A stretch of DNA of 64,000 nt from Acidobacteriota bacterium (GTDB lineage: Bacteria; Acidobacteriota; Terriglobia; Bryobacterales; Bryobacteraceae): positions 1 to 64,000 of the forward strand of contig VFZU01000016.1 in assembly GCA_016870995.1 (NCBI GenBank), read 5' to 3'. Under the pieces are notes generated by a model that ran no database searches, was not told the DNA's origin, and worked only from the letters and a program-made list of their open reading frames with translations. Shown in pieces: positions 10,413-19,360 of the stretch; the first letter of the stretch is position 1, and each line of letters begins with the position of its first letter. The position numbers were made by a program, and so were the translations under genes.

Positions 10413-11439
10413 AGTATCCTTGCCGCCAAGTGGGCCGTAGCGGTGGCAAGCCTCTTGGCTGGACTAGTTTTACCTGGACCTTACGGTATTTGCCGTCACG
10501 ATCCTGGTTCTTAGGAGAATAACCGATCAGGTACTGGTTTCGCAGCTCGATGCCAATTTTGGCAGCGACATCAGGGAGTTCGTTTACATTCTCGATAGAG
10601 AAGTGCTTTCCACCGGTTTGCTCGGCAAGATCATTCAAGAGGCCAGGGCCGGAGAGTTCCTCTGCCGTGCGACCTCTCGCGCCAATCGACTCAAAGATGC
10701 CGATTGCGTAAAGCTGAACATCTGCCTCGCGGACTAGATTCTTGATTTCACTTTCGGTGTAGCGGCTCGAGTTGTCGCCACCATCCGAGATTACAAGAAT
10801 TGCCTTGCGGGGATTCTTTGCCTTTTTCATCGAGTTCATCGCCAGATAGATGCCGTCCAGAAGCGCTGTGCGCCCCTTGGCCTGTGTAAAGGTAAGACGG
10901 TTCTGAATCTCCTCGGTGTTACCGGTAAACGGCACGACCATTTCAGGACGATCATTAAATTGGACAAGGAAGAATTCATCTTCGGGATTGGCTGTCTTGA
11001 AGAACTGTGCGGCCGCCTGCCGGCTCTTTTGCAGCTTCGCACCCATGCTGTTGCTGGTGTCAAAAACAAGTCCCACAGACAGCGGAGCATCTTCACTGGC
11101 GAATTGCGCGATGCTCTGCTCAACCTTATCTTCGAAGATCTTGAAGTTTTCTCGTTCGAGCCCGGTGACAAACCGGTTTAGCGGGTCAGTGACGGATACC
11201 GGAATCAACACAAGATTGGTGTCGATGCGGAGGCTGGCTCCGCGAGTGTCGTCGTTTTCGTCGGGGCGAACTGGCTTGCCTTCGCGCCGTTCAATGTTGA
11301 CGCGGGCAGGCGGAGGAGTGGATTGTGTTTTCTTTTGTTTGTCTTCAGCCTTGCTTTTGTCGCTTCCGCCAACCTGCATCGCGGTGGCGAAGGCCGCACC
11401 AATCAAGGCGAAGGTAATAATCTGCTTTGTGATCCTCAT
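10396..11439 (-). CDS. Secreted VWFA-like protein (acidobacterial type), paralogue
   Basis: 347 residues, first gene of the VWFA pair. It has a signal sequence (ITKQIITFALIGAAFATAMQVGG), a charged Lys/Pro linker (about 28-60), the conserved LVLIPVSVTDPLNRFVTGL opening and a VWA domain with FDTSNSMGAK (the second Ser of the usual DxSxS is shifted or weaker than in the neighbour), KGRTALLDGIYLA and VISDGGDNSSR. The closing NQYLIGYSPKNQDRDGKYRK matches the paralogue. Proteins of this type are exported in Acidobacteriota; their partners are unknown. Confidence 0.85.
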   Translation of the reverse strand: MRITKQIITFALIGAAFATAMQVGGSDKSKAEDKQKKTQSTPPPARVNIERREGKPVRPDENDDTRGASLRIDTNLVLIPVSVTDPLNRFVTGLERENFKIFEDKVEQSIAQFASEDAPLSVGLVFDTSNSMGAKLQKSRQAAAQFFKTANPEDEFFLVQFNDRPEMVVPFTGNTEEIQNRLTFTQAKGRTALLDGIYLAMNSMKKAKNPRKAILVISDGGDNSSRYTESEIKNLVREADVQLYAIGIFESIGARGRTAEELSGPGLLNDLAEQTGGKHFSIENVNELPDVAAKIGIELRNQYLIGYSPKNQDRDGKYRKVQVKLVQPRGLPPLRPTWRQGYYAPIQ

Positions 11440-11503
11440 CGATGGACCTCGCCTGTTTGATTTGCCGCGAGTATATCATCGAGGCAAAAAATCAAACCTA
11501 ACC

Positions 11504-12181
11504 TTAAGACGGAAGATGTTGCTTTAAAGGTGCGAAGAAAGCACGAATAAAGTCTTCTGCAGCCGCTTGTGCCTTGTCATTGGAATCGTTGCCGTTGAGG
11601 CTGATGACAACCCGAACCAGAGCGGTGTCGGTTCGATTGTCTTTCACCGCATCGAGCATCGTGTAAAGCTTCGCCTTGTATTCGCTGGCGACTGTTCTCT
11701 CCCTGCTTTGATACCAGTAGAGGACCAGGCTCTTGGAATCTGCGCGCTGGATGATGTAGCGGTTTACTTCGATGGGATTAGAACGGTTCGGCAGGGAGAT
11801 ATTGATAATGTCACTGACGAGCGGAGTCCAGCCGCTGCCGGGAAGGCAGTTTTTGGGGGAGTGGGGCACGGCACCATGGCGCTGCGAACGAAACGCCGCA
11901 ACAAAGAGGTTTGCACCATAACCAATTTTGGAGCTTGAATAGGACCGGTTCAAGGTATCGTCGGCCTTTAGCACTTCCTGCGTCGCTGCATCCACGACGC
12001 CTTCCTGAACTTTGATCCAAGAATCCAGTTGCTCGGGCAATTGAACTAGCGGTCTTGCGGGTGAAACTTTCTCAGACTTAGTGAGTGTTTGATACCCAAC
12101 GGCCTGCGCCACGAGCACGAGACTCAGAATCAGAATGGTGGATTTAAGCTGTGGGCTGCTGTGCCGCTTGAGTTCTTGCAT
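11504..12181 (-). CDS. epsI: EpsI family exosortase-associated protein
   Basis: 225 residues: one N-terminal membrane segment (STILILSLVLVAQAVGYQTL) and an outer domain with the family hallmark HSPKNCLPGSGW near residue 107, followed by YIIQRADSKSLVLYWYQSRER. EpsI proteins accompany or are fused to exosortases and are needed for exopolysaccharide or PEP-CTERM processing; their chemistry is not established, though the conserved Cys suggests a catalytic role. The start lies 38 bases inside the exosortase gene, so expression is coupled. Confidence 0.88.
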   Translation of the reverse strand: MQELKRHSSPQLKSTILILSLVLVAQAVGYQTLTKSEKVSPARPLVQLPEQLDSWIKVQEGVVDAATQEVLKADDTLNRSYSSSKIGYGANLFVAAFRSQRHGAVPHSPKNCLPGSGWTPLVSDIINISLPNRSNPIEVNRYIIQRADSKSLVLYWYQSRERTVASEYKAKLYTMLDAVKDNRTDTALVRVVISLNGNDSNDKAQAAAEDFIRAFFAPLKQHLPS

Positions 12182-13112
12182 TTTGAATTCCTTCGTAGAA
12201 CCAGATTGCGAAACGGTGGAACGTGAGCAACATGCTCAGCGCAAACATAAAGATTACCCAGCCTTCGGCTGTGTGGAAGAAGCCTTCAGCCCATTCGCTC
12301 TTGTATTCGTAGAGCACCCCGGTCATTGAAACCCGGAAAGCATTCGCTGCGATCGCGATTGGAATGGTTGCAAAAAGGAGAACGGCGCGAAGCCAGCCCT
12401 TGGATTCGAAGAAGAAACCGTATACCAGGGATAGAAACGTCAATGAAAGCAGGGATCGGATACCGCTGCAAGCTTCGACAACCGACAACTTGTGTTCAGC
12501 TAACTCAAGAATATTCCCGTCACGTAAGACTGGGATACCCAACAACAAGAGCGATTTCTCCGCAACTCCGCTGGCGAAAAGCTGTAGAGGGAAGGTGATC
12601 TGGTTGTAGATCACAGCGGGGAGCGGAACCATAAAAAAGAGTAAGAAGATCGGAAAGCCGAGAATCTTCATCAAGGGTTTGCCCCCTGCAAAAAGCACGG
12701 CACCAGCAATAGAAAAGACGATAGCGGTTCGGGTCAAGAACAGTTCTGCGGCTAAAGTTCCAAGAATGTATTGAAACGACGCATAGAGCACTATGGCCAA
12801 TCCAAGGTAGTTGCGGGACCACTCCGCCGAAAGGATCTCGTCTTTTCGCTGCCAGGCGATGTAAGCCGCAACAGCTGGCACGAAAAACCCGTGTCCCATG
12901 TCGTCATCGTTCATCCACTGATTGACCAGACGCTCCAGCATAGGGTAAAACGAAACCAACATGAGGGCCGAAATCCAGGCTAACGGCGCCCAGGTCAATA
13001 TCGGGGAACTCTTGCTGGGAGTAGCCACGCTCTCCGGCGGGCTCACTACTTCCAAATTGGCTTGCACTGGACTTTCCATAGACTCCACATCCAGCAGAAC
13101 ATTCTGTTCCAC
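12144..13112 (-). CDS. Exosortase (EpsH/Xrt family)
   Basis: Polytopic membrane transpeptidase of the exosortase/archaeosortase family, 322 residues with about eight membrane segments. The catalytic triad is visible: C215 in VVEACSGIRSL, R260 in AANAFRV and H280 in FFHTAEGW. It should cleave proteins carrying a C-terminal sorting tail (PEP-CTERM or a variant) and pass them to the envelope or matrix. Start is uncertain: GTG 13112 gives the longest product; ATG 13079 has GGAG just upstream. No target with a PEP-CTERM-like tail is encoded in this window. The first 40 residues are a charged, non-conserved extension. Confidence 0.92.
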   Translation of the reverse strand: MEQNVLLDVESMESPVQANLEVVSPPESVATPSKSSPILTWAPLAWISALMLVSFYPMLERLVNQWMNDDDMGHGFFVPAVAAYIAWQRKDEILSAEWSRNYLGLAIVLYASFQYILGTLAAELFLTRTAIVFSIAGAVLFAGGKPLMKILGFPIFLLFFMVPLPAVIYNQITFPLQLFASGVAEKSLLLLGIPVLRDGNILELAEHKLSVVEACSGIRSLLSLTFLSLVYGFFFESKGWLRAVLLFATIPIAIAANAFRVSMTGVLYEYKSEWAEGFFHTAEGWVIFMFALSMLLTFHRFAIWFYEGIQNARTQAAQQPTA

Positions 13113-13182
13113 CTCTTCTCAAGGTACAACAGTGTGGCTGGTTACAGGACGTAGGTAACTGTCACCTTAGTACACTGATGGG

Positions 13183-14907
13183 ATGCGGCGGTTGTTTTTT
13201 GGTTTCATTGCCGGTGTTTTGAGCGTCGCTGCGCAACAGGCAACCATGCCTGTTTCCGGCCTTCGCCCGGACATGAACGGGGTCGCAAGAACCGTCTTTC
13301 GGGGTCAAAACGCAGAAGAATTCCCGCTCCGCATCCTGGGTGTAATGCAAAATAGCGGCCCAGGGCAAAACATCATCCTGGCCAGATTGCTCACTGAGCG
13401 CCTTGAGCATACCGGCGTGATGCAGGGCATGAGCGGCAGCCCGGTTTATGTCGAAGGCAAACTGGTCGGTGCGATTGCTTTCGCCTTTCCCTTTGCAAAG
13501 GAACCCATTGCCGGCATTCGACCAATCGGGGAAATGCTTGCGGTCCAGGCGGCGAGTCCCAAATTGCGAGCCGAGGCGATCCACCTAGGTTCTTCGAGCC
13601 TTTTCTCAAGCCGTGTACAGACTGAGTCGACTGGGCCGGCAAACGTTCTCACTCCAATCTCCTTCGCAGGTATGACCCCGAGCGCGCTTGAATATTTCGC
13701 GCCCCAATGGCGGCAAATGGGATTTGCCCCGCAACAATCGGCTGGAGGCAGCAGGGCCGGAATTCCAGGCAAGCTTCAGCCGGGCGACATGATCTCAGTA
13801 CAACTGATCCGAGGCGATATGAGCGCAGGGGCAGACGGCACTGTAACTCATGTCGACGGCAATCAGGTTTACGCTTTTGGGCACCGCTTTCTTGGCGGCG
13901 GCGAAGTAGAGTTTCCCTTCGCGAAAGCCGAAGTCATCACTCCACTTGCCAACGTCAATATGCCATTCAAGATCAGTCAGTCGCTAAGCCCCATGGGAAC
14001 GATTCTCTTTGATGGCGACGCGGCCGTGCGGGGTGAATTGGGCCGGACGGCGAAGCTTGCTCCCTTACGCATTCGATTCCGGAATGGCAGCCAGCAACAG
14101 GAATACAAACTCGAAATGGTGCGCCATGCCCTGCTTTCTCCGCTGTTGCTCCAAATGGCACTGTTCTCGACACTCGATCATCACTTTCGCAGCGCCGGCT
14201 CAGGCACGGTGGATCTTAAGGGGACGGTTCGATTCGCCGGGGTGAAGAAGCCTCTGGAAATCAGCGGACGTTATGCCGGCGACAACAACCTGCCCATTGC
14301 AGCCTCGCTGGGAGCCGCAATCCCGCTTGCCTTCTTTCAGCAGCACGTCGAAGACACTTTGCTACCGGAAGCGCTCGACTTTGAAATCGACACGCAAACC
14401 AGCCGCGAGCAATGGGTCATCGAAACCGTTTCGCTCTCCAGGCGCACCGCAAAGCCAGGCGATCAGTTGACGATTCGCACCCAGCTCTCCAGCCCGAATG
14501 GCGCTGAGAGAGTCTTTGAGCATCCCTTCACCATTCCATCCTGGCTGCCAGCAGGCGAAACCCTAACCATCACCGTCTCTGATTCCTTCACAACCAACCT
14601 GCTCGATTTCAGATCTTTCTATCAACCCGGTGGACCCGTCTCCCGATCCAGCGAAGACCTCGCTGAAACCCTTGCAAAGCTTCACCCTGCCAACGCCTAT
14701 TACGTGCGAGCATTCCGATCCAGCCCCGGCTTTCAAACGGCAGGGCGCGAGCTATCGAACCTGCCACCATCCATAGCCGCCGTGCTGCAGAAAAGTCCGG
14801 GCAGCTATCTACCCACTTATCAATCTCGCGTTCTCGATCAGGAAACGCGGCTCAAAGAAGGGATCGTGTCTGGTTCGAAGACACTGACTTTGGAAATCGA
14901 AAAATGA
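13183..14907 (+). CDS. Secreted SpoIVB-type (S55) serine peptidase
   Basis: 574 residues with a signal peptide (RRLFFGFIAGVLSVAAQQ). The S55 domain is marked by TGVMQGMSGSPVYVEGKLVGAIAF with the nucleophile S86, and by VYAFGHRFLGGGEVEFPFA, as in SpoIVB. In spore formers SpoIVB signals by cutting a target protein; in Acidobacteriota this domain sits in long secreted proteins of unknown substrate. The remaining 350 residues are beta-rich. It is divergent from the exosortase gene (70 bases) and overlaps the next gene by ATGA, so the two are co-expressed. Confidence 0.85.
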   Translation: MRRLFFGFIAGVLSVAAQQATMPVSGLRPDMNGVARTVFRGQNAEEFPLRILGVMQNSGPGQNIILARLLTERLEHTGVMQGMSGSPVYVEGKLVGAIAFAFPFAKEPIAGIRPIGEMLAVQAASPKLRAEAIHLGSSSLFSSRVQTESTGPANVLTPISFAGMTPSALEYFAPQWRQMGFAPQQSAGGSRAGIPGKLQPGDMISVQLIRGDMSAGADGTVTHVDGNQVYAFGHRFLGGGEVEFPFAKAEVITPLANVNMPFKISQSLSPMGTILFDGDAAVRGELGRTAKLAPLRIRFRNGSQQQEYKLEMVRHALLSPLLLQMALFSTLDHHFRSAGSGTVDLKGTVRFAGVKKPLEISGRYAGDNNLPIAASLGAAIPLAFFQQHVEDTLLPEALDFEIDTQTSREQWVIETVSLSRRTAKPGDQLTIRTQLSSPNGAERVFEHPFTIPSWLPAGETLTITVSDSFTTNLLDFRSFYQPGGPVSRSSEDLAETLAKLHPANAYYVRAFRSSPGFQTAGRELSNLPPSIAAVLQKSPGSYLPTYQSRVLDQETRLKEGIVSGSKTLTLEIEK

Positions 14908-17072
14908 AGCGTTGGTTCACTCTTTCAATCGTTGGGTCACTGTTGATTGCCGCTGGGCCTGCAACCTGGGAACTATCGCAGTACAGCGACTGGAGCAAGG
15001 GCAAGCTGAAAGGTGTTTCGCTCAGCCGCGAAGGCGTTTTGCAGCCCGGTCCTGCAATCGGGATTTCCCTGCCCCTGGGTGAGGTGTCGCTTTGGTCGAT
15101 GACCTCCACTAGCGATGGGACGGTTTATCTGGGCACCGGGCCCAAAGGTCGCATCTACCGTCGCAAGCCAAACGCCAAGTCGCTTGAGCTGGCTGCAACT
15201 TTGCCTGAGCCACATGTGTTTGCGCTCTCCGCCAGCCCAAACGGCGAGATCTTTGCCGCAGGTTCTCCCGGTGGCAACGTGTACCGCATCACGGCGGAAG
15301 GCCCAAAGCTCTATGGGCAGACCGGAGCCAAGTTCCTTTGGTCGTTGGCGGTAAATCGTGAAGGCGTTTTTGCTGGAGCCGACGATGGAAGAATCTTCCG
15401 GCTCTCGCCCACCGTAAGTGAGGTTTATTACGAAACGGGCCAATCGAACGTCACAGCCCTGGCCTTTGACTCGAAGGGTTCACTCCTTGCCGGCTCCGAC
15501 CCAAACGGAATCCTCTATCGAATCCCCGCCAAAGGTAAAGCGCAGGTACTTTTCGACGCACCCTTCACGGAAATCCGCACGGTAACTCCGTTGAGCGAAG
15601 GCCAGATCTTGTTTTTGGCCATGGGAGGCGCGGCGGCCAAGCGAACTGAGAATCTTGCGCAACCCGCCAGCGGTGCGGCAACCAGCGGCGTACCTCAAGT
15701 CACAACTACAATCACCGTTACTGAAGAAGCGCAGGCAGGTATTGACCTCAAGCCGAAAGCAACTCCACCTGCGCAGGCACCTCAAGCAGCTCCCGCTGCT
15801 ACCGCCGCGACCACCATGGATGTCCCCGGTCTGGATCGATCGGCTGTTTATCGCCTGAACACCGATCTAACCGTCGATAGCCTCTATGTCACTAAAGAGG
15901 AAAGCTTGTACGACCTCGCAGAGCGCGAGGGCAAGCTGTATTTGTCCTCCGACCGAATGGGACGCATCTACCGGCTCGAAGAGGACCGCTCTGCGACTTT
16001 GCTTCTCGAAACTGGCGAGTCTGAAATCGGGCGGCTGGTGGCAACTTCTACCGGTTGGTTGGCTGCAGTCACCACAAGCCCCAAGCTGCTGGAGGTTAGC
16101 GCTTCTGCCGCACCGCCCTATGAATACGAGTCCCCGGTGCATGAGGCATCGAACATCGCTCTATGGGGCGCACTGCAACTGAATGCAAGCGGAGAGCTTC
16201 GCATCGAAACCCGCAGTGGAAACTCGGCAAAGCCGGACGCGACGTGGAGCGAATGGCAGCCACTCAAAGGGACGAACCTCCAAAGCCCGGCGGCACGTTA
16301 TGCACAGTGGCGCATGAAGGCTGATCGCGATTTCAAGTTGCGTTCGGCAACCTTAAATTATCTACCCCGCAATCAACCACCCATTCTCAAGTCAGTCACA
16401 GCTGTGCTGGCAATGGTTCCAAGCAATGCTCCGAAGCCGCAGGCAGCAGTAGCGGCAAGTTCCACCTACACGCTTACGATCACCGATACCGGTGAAGCCT
16501 CCAGCAGCAGCGCCGGTACTGCCTCGCTGCTGGCTACGCGTCCCGCCGGGCGTCAATTGATGTTGAGTTGGGTTGCCGAAGACTCCGATAGCGACACGCT
16601 GCAATACAGCCTCCACTTTCGCGCAGAGGACGAAACAGAATGGAAGCTTCTCAAGAATGAACTCACAGAAACCAACCATTCTTTGGACGCTGATACCCTC
16701 GCCGACGGACGCTATCTGTTTCGCGTGACAGCAAGCGATACGCTGTCGAATTCTTCTCAAACCAGCAAGTCTGCCAGCTTCACCAGTGTTCCCGTGCTTC
16801 TGGATCAAACACCGCCAAAGCTCGACGCAGCCGTTCGCGAAGGCAACTTGATCATCGAATGTAGTGATGCGGCCTCTTCGATCCGACGGATCGAGTATTC
16901 GATCAATGCCGGACGCTGGATTGTCGTGGATGCCGAAGATGGCATCTTTGATTCGCGAGAGGAAAAAGCGCGGACGGCGATCATGCTGCCTCCAGGCGAA
17001 GGCATTGTCACGGTGCGGGCGTTCGATGCCGCGTTGAATGTGGCGCTGAAGAAGATCCTGGTCAGGCCTTAG
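14904..17072 (+). CDS. Large secreted beta-propeller protein, partner of the S55 peptidase
   Basis: 722 residues beginning with a signal sequence (WFTLSIVGSLLIAAGPATWEL). The first 260 and about 310-400 show blade-like repeats such as GTVYLGTGPKGRIYRR and GSLLAGSDPNGILYRI, a propeller. A low-complexity Pro/Ala/Thr linker (about 255-310) interrupts the blades. The C-terminal half looks like beta-sandwich domains (LQYSLHFRAEDETEWKLL and FRVTASDTLSNSS, fibronectin-like). Start overlaps the S55 peptidase stop by four bases. No enzyme motif is seen; it could bind surface ligands or be the peptidase's partner. Its 3' end overlaps pyk by 11 bases, convergent. Confidence 0.75.
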   Translation: MKRWFTLSIVGSLLIAAGPATWELSQYSDWSKGKLKGVSLSREGVLQPGPAIGISLPLGEVSLWSMTSTSDGTVYLGTGPKGRIYRRKPNAKSLELAATLPEPHVFALSASPNGEIFAAGSPGGNVYRITAEGPKLYGQTGAKFLWSLAVNREGVFAGADDGRIFRLSPTVSEVYYETGQSNVTALAFDSKGSLLAGSDPNGILYRIPAKGKAQVLFDAPFTEIRTVTPLSEGQILFLAMGGAAAKRTENLAQPASGAATSGVPQVTTTITVTEEAQAGIDLKPKATPPAQAPQAAPAATAATTMDVPGLDRSAVYRLNTDLTVDSLYVTKEESLYDLAEREGKLYLSSDRMGRIYRLEEDRSATLLLETGESEIGRLVATSTGWLAAVTTSPKLLEVSASAAPPYEYESPVHEASNIALWGALQLNASGELRIETRSGNSAKPDATWSEWQPLKGTNLQSPAARYAQWRMKADRDFKLRSATLNYLPRNQPPILKSVTAVLAMVPSNAPKPQAAVAASSTYTLTITDTGEASSSSAGTASLLATRPAGRQLMLSWVAEDSDSDTLQYSLHFRAEDETEWKLLKNELTETNHSLDADTLADGRYLFRVTASDTLSNSSQTSKSASFTSVPVLLDQTPPKLDAAVREGNLIIECSDAASSIRRIEYSINAGRWIVVDAEDGIFDSREEKARTAIMLPPGEGIVTVRAFDAALNVALKKILVRP

Positions 17073-18489
17073 GCCATTCCACCGCTCGGTGGAGCTTCAA
17101 CATATTCGTGCTTCTCACCTGCCCGATGGGCTGCCCGCTGACAAACACAACCTGGTCATTGGGTTTGATGTGTCCCAACTGTTGTAACAACTGATCCATC
17201 TGCACGAGCATCTCGTCGGTGGACCCAACGTTGGGAACAACAATCGGATTTACACCATAGATCATCGATAGCTGCCGGGCGCAATCCTCGTTCGGAGTAA
17301 ATGCATAGATCGGCACAGGAGGACGGAATCGACTGATCAAACGAGCTGTACCCCCGCTGGCAGTAAACACAACGATCGCTGCTACGCCCAGGTAGCGCCC
17401 TGCCCGGTAAGCAGAATCGGCGATGATCTCGGCGTGGGATGGGTTGGCCAGCGGTGGCAGTTCCTGATATCCGCGATAGCGCAGATTCGCTTCCGTCTCG
17501 CCAGCAATGCGATCCATCACGCTTGCAGCCTCAACGGGAAATTTACCTGTGGAAGTTTCCGCTGACAACATCACAGCATCGGTGCCATCGTAAATCGCGT
17601 TGGCGATATCGCTCACTTCAGCTCGTGTCGGCACCGCGTTCTCAATCATGCTCTCGAGCATCTGCGTCGCGGTGATGACAAACTTGCCCATGCTGCGGGC
17701 GCGCTGAATGATGGTCTTTTGAATGGCGGGCACCTTTTCAATTGCCATCTCGACGCCCAGGTCTCCACGAGCCACCATCACGCCGTCGCTCTCTGCCAAA
17801 ATCGCGTTCAGGTTTTCCACGGCCTCAGGTTTTTCGATCTTGGCAATCACTTGAGCCTTCGATTCACGCTCTTCGAGATAAAGCTTCAAACGAAGCACAT
17901 CGCTGGGTTGGCGTACAAAACTGAGTGCGATGTAGTCTACCTTCTCGTCCAGCCCAAACTGAAGATCAGCCTTATCTTTGCGCGTTAGTGAGGGCGTACT
18001 GACGGCAAGGCCAGGCAAATTGATGCCTTTGCGATTGCTCAAAACTCCACCAATCACCACTTCGCAACGTGCGGCTACTCCGTCAGTAGAGGTGACGCGA
18101 AGCTTTACCGCTCCGTCCGCCACCAACACAGTATTGCCGGGCTTCACATCGCGGGCAAACTCGGCATAACTCGTGGAGGCGATTTTCGAATTTCCGATCA
18201 ACTGTTCGGTAGTGATGGTGAAGCTATCCCCGTTTTGGACGGTGCATCCCCCATTCTCAAACTCACCCAGACGGATCTTGGGGCCTTGCAGGTCCAATAG
18301 CAGGCCTGTGTGGATCCCCATAGCTTTGCTGGTTTCGCGCACAATCTGAATGCGGCGAACGTGTTCATCCTTCTGCCCGTGGCTCGCATTCAGGCGGAAG
18401 ATATCTACGCCCGCTTCGAGCAATTTCCGGATCATCTCAGGTGAGTCGGTGGCAGGACCCAAAGTGGCAACGATTTTTGTGCTTGGCAT
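17062..18489 (-). CDS. pyk: Pyruvate kinase
   Basis: 475 residues, usual length. Catalyses phosphoenolpyruvate plus ADP to pyruvate plus ATP. Visible motifs: TKIVATLGPATDSPE at the N-terminus, FRLNASHG, the metal and substrate block IAKIEKPEAVENL, MVARGDLGVE, and TATQMLESMIENAVPTRAEVSDIANAI, the classic signature. The C-terminal domain (from about 350) holds the allosteric site. It stands alone on the minus strand, divergent from uppP with 49 bases between the start codons. Confidence 0.96.
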   Translation of the reverse strand: MPSTKIVATLGPATDSPEMIRKLLEAGVDIFRLNASHGQKDEHVRRIQIVRETSKAMGIHTGLLLDLQGPKIRLGEFENGGCTVQNGDSFTITTEQLIGNSKIASTSYAEFARDVKPGNTVLVADGAVKLRVTSTDGVAARCEVVIGGVLSNRKGINLPGLAVSTPSLTRKDKADLQFGLDEKVDYIALSFVRQPSDVLRLKLYLEERESKAQVIAKIEKPEAVENLNAILAESDGVMVARGDLGVEMAIEKVPAIQKTIIQRARSMGKFVITATQMLESMIENAVPTRAEVSDIANAIYDGTDAVMLSAETSTGKFPVEAASVMDRIAGETEANLRYRGYQELPPLANPSHAEIIADSAYRAGRYLGVAAIVVFTASGGTARLISRFRPPVPIYAFTPNEDCARQLSMIYGVNPIVVPNVGSTDEMLVQMDQLLQQLGHIKPNDQVVFVSGQPIGQVRSTNMLKLHRAVEWPKA

Positions 18490-18538
18490 TCAGTTGTTTT
18501 CGATAGAGAGCAGCAAACAGGCCCTTACAATACTCATT

Positions 18539-19360
18539 ATGCCCCTCCATCAGGCAATCGTTCTCGCGATTGTACAAGGATTCACCGAGTTTTTACCAAT
18601 CAGTAGCTCCGCACACCTGTTTCTGGTTCCCTGGCTGCTGGGCTGGCCCGATCAGGGGCTCGATTTCGACATCGCTCTGCATATCGGCACCTTGGTTGCA
18701 GTGCTCGTCTATTTCTTCAAAGACTGGCTTCAAATTGCGGCCCAGGCAGTTGGGATTTCCTATGGCAAGGACGAAGAGTTGCGCCAGTGCCCCAAGCTGT
18801 TCTGGTATCTTGTGCTCGCCTCTTTGCCAGCGGGTTTGATCGGCCTCAAGTTCAAAGATCAGATCGAGACGACTCTGCGCAGCCCCTTTGTGATGGGCAC
18901 GATGCTAATTCTGATTGGCCTGTTGCTTTGGGTAGCCGAGCGTGTGACCAAACGTGTCAAACATATCGGCGAACTCACAGTCGCCGACACCCTACTGATC
19001 GGCACCTCGCAAGCACTTGCACTGGTGCCCGGCACATCCAGGAGCGGCATCACGATTTCAACGGGTCTGTTTAGAGGCCTTACACATTCCGCCGCGGCAC
19101 GGTTTTCATTTCTGCTCTCCACCCCGATTGTGGCGGCCTCAGGCTTGAAGTCTGTCTACGATCTCTCGAAGCATGGCTTGAGTGAAGGCATGCTCGCTCC
19201 GTTTCTGGTTGGAATCGCCGGCAGCGCATTGGTCGGCATCGCCGTTATCGCCTTCTTCCTCAAGGTGATTCGGAAGCATGGTCTGGCCCCCTTCATTGCG
19301 TACCGCATCATTTTTGGCATAATAGTGATCGCTCTGGCATTTGTCCGCTCACGCGGATGA
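18539..19360 (+). CDS. uppP: Undecaprenyl-diphosphatase
   Basis: 273-residue integral membrane phosphatase that recycles undecaprenyl diphosphate for peptidoglycan and polysaccharide assembly. The family motifs are clear: QGFTEFLPISSSAHL near the start (catalytic Glu and Ser) and LVPGTSRSGITIS with the catalytic Arg, plus about seven or eight membrane segments. ATG 18539 is preferred over the longer open frame because the family begins with MPLHQAIVLAIVQG. Its stop overlaps the ftsK start as ATGA. Confidence 0.95.
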   Translation: MPLHQAIVLAIVQGFTEFLPISSSAHLFLVPWLLGWPDQGLDFDIALHIGTLVAVLVYFFKDWLQIAAQAVGISYGKDEELRQCPKLFWYLVLASLPAGLIGLKFKDQIETTLRSPFVMGTMLILIGLLLWVAERVTKRVKHIGELTVADTLLIGTSQALALVPGTSRSGITISTGLFRGLTHSAAARFSFLLSTPIVAASGLKSVYDLSKHGLSEGMLAPFLVGIAGSALVGIAVIAFFLKVIRKHGLAPFIAYRIIFGIIVIALAFVRSRG

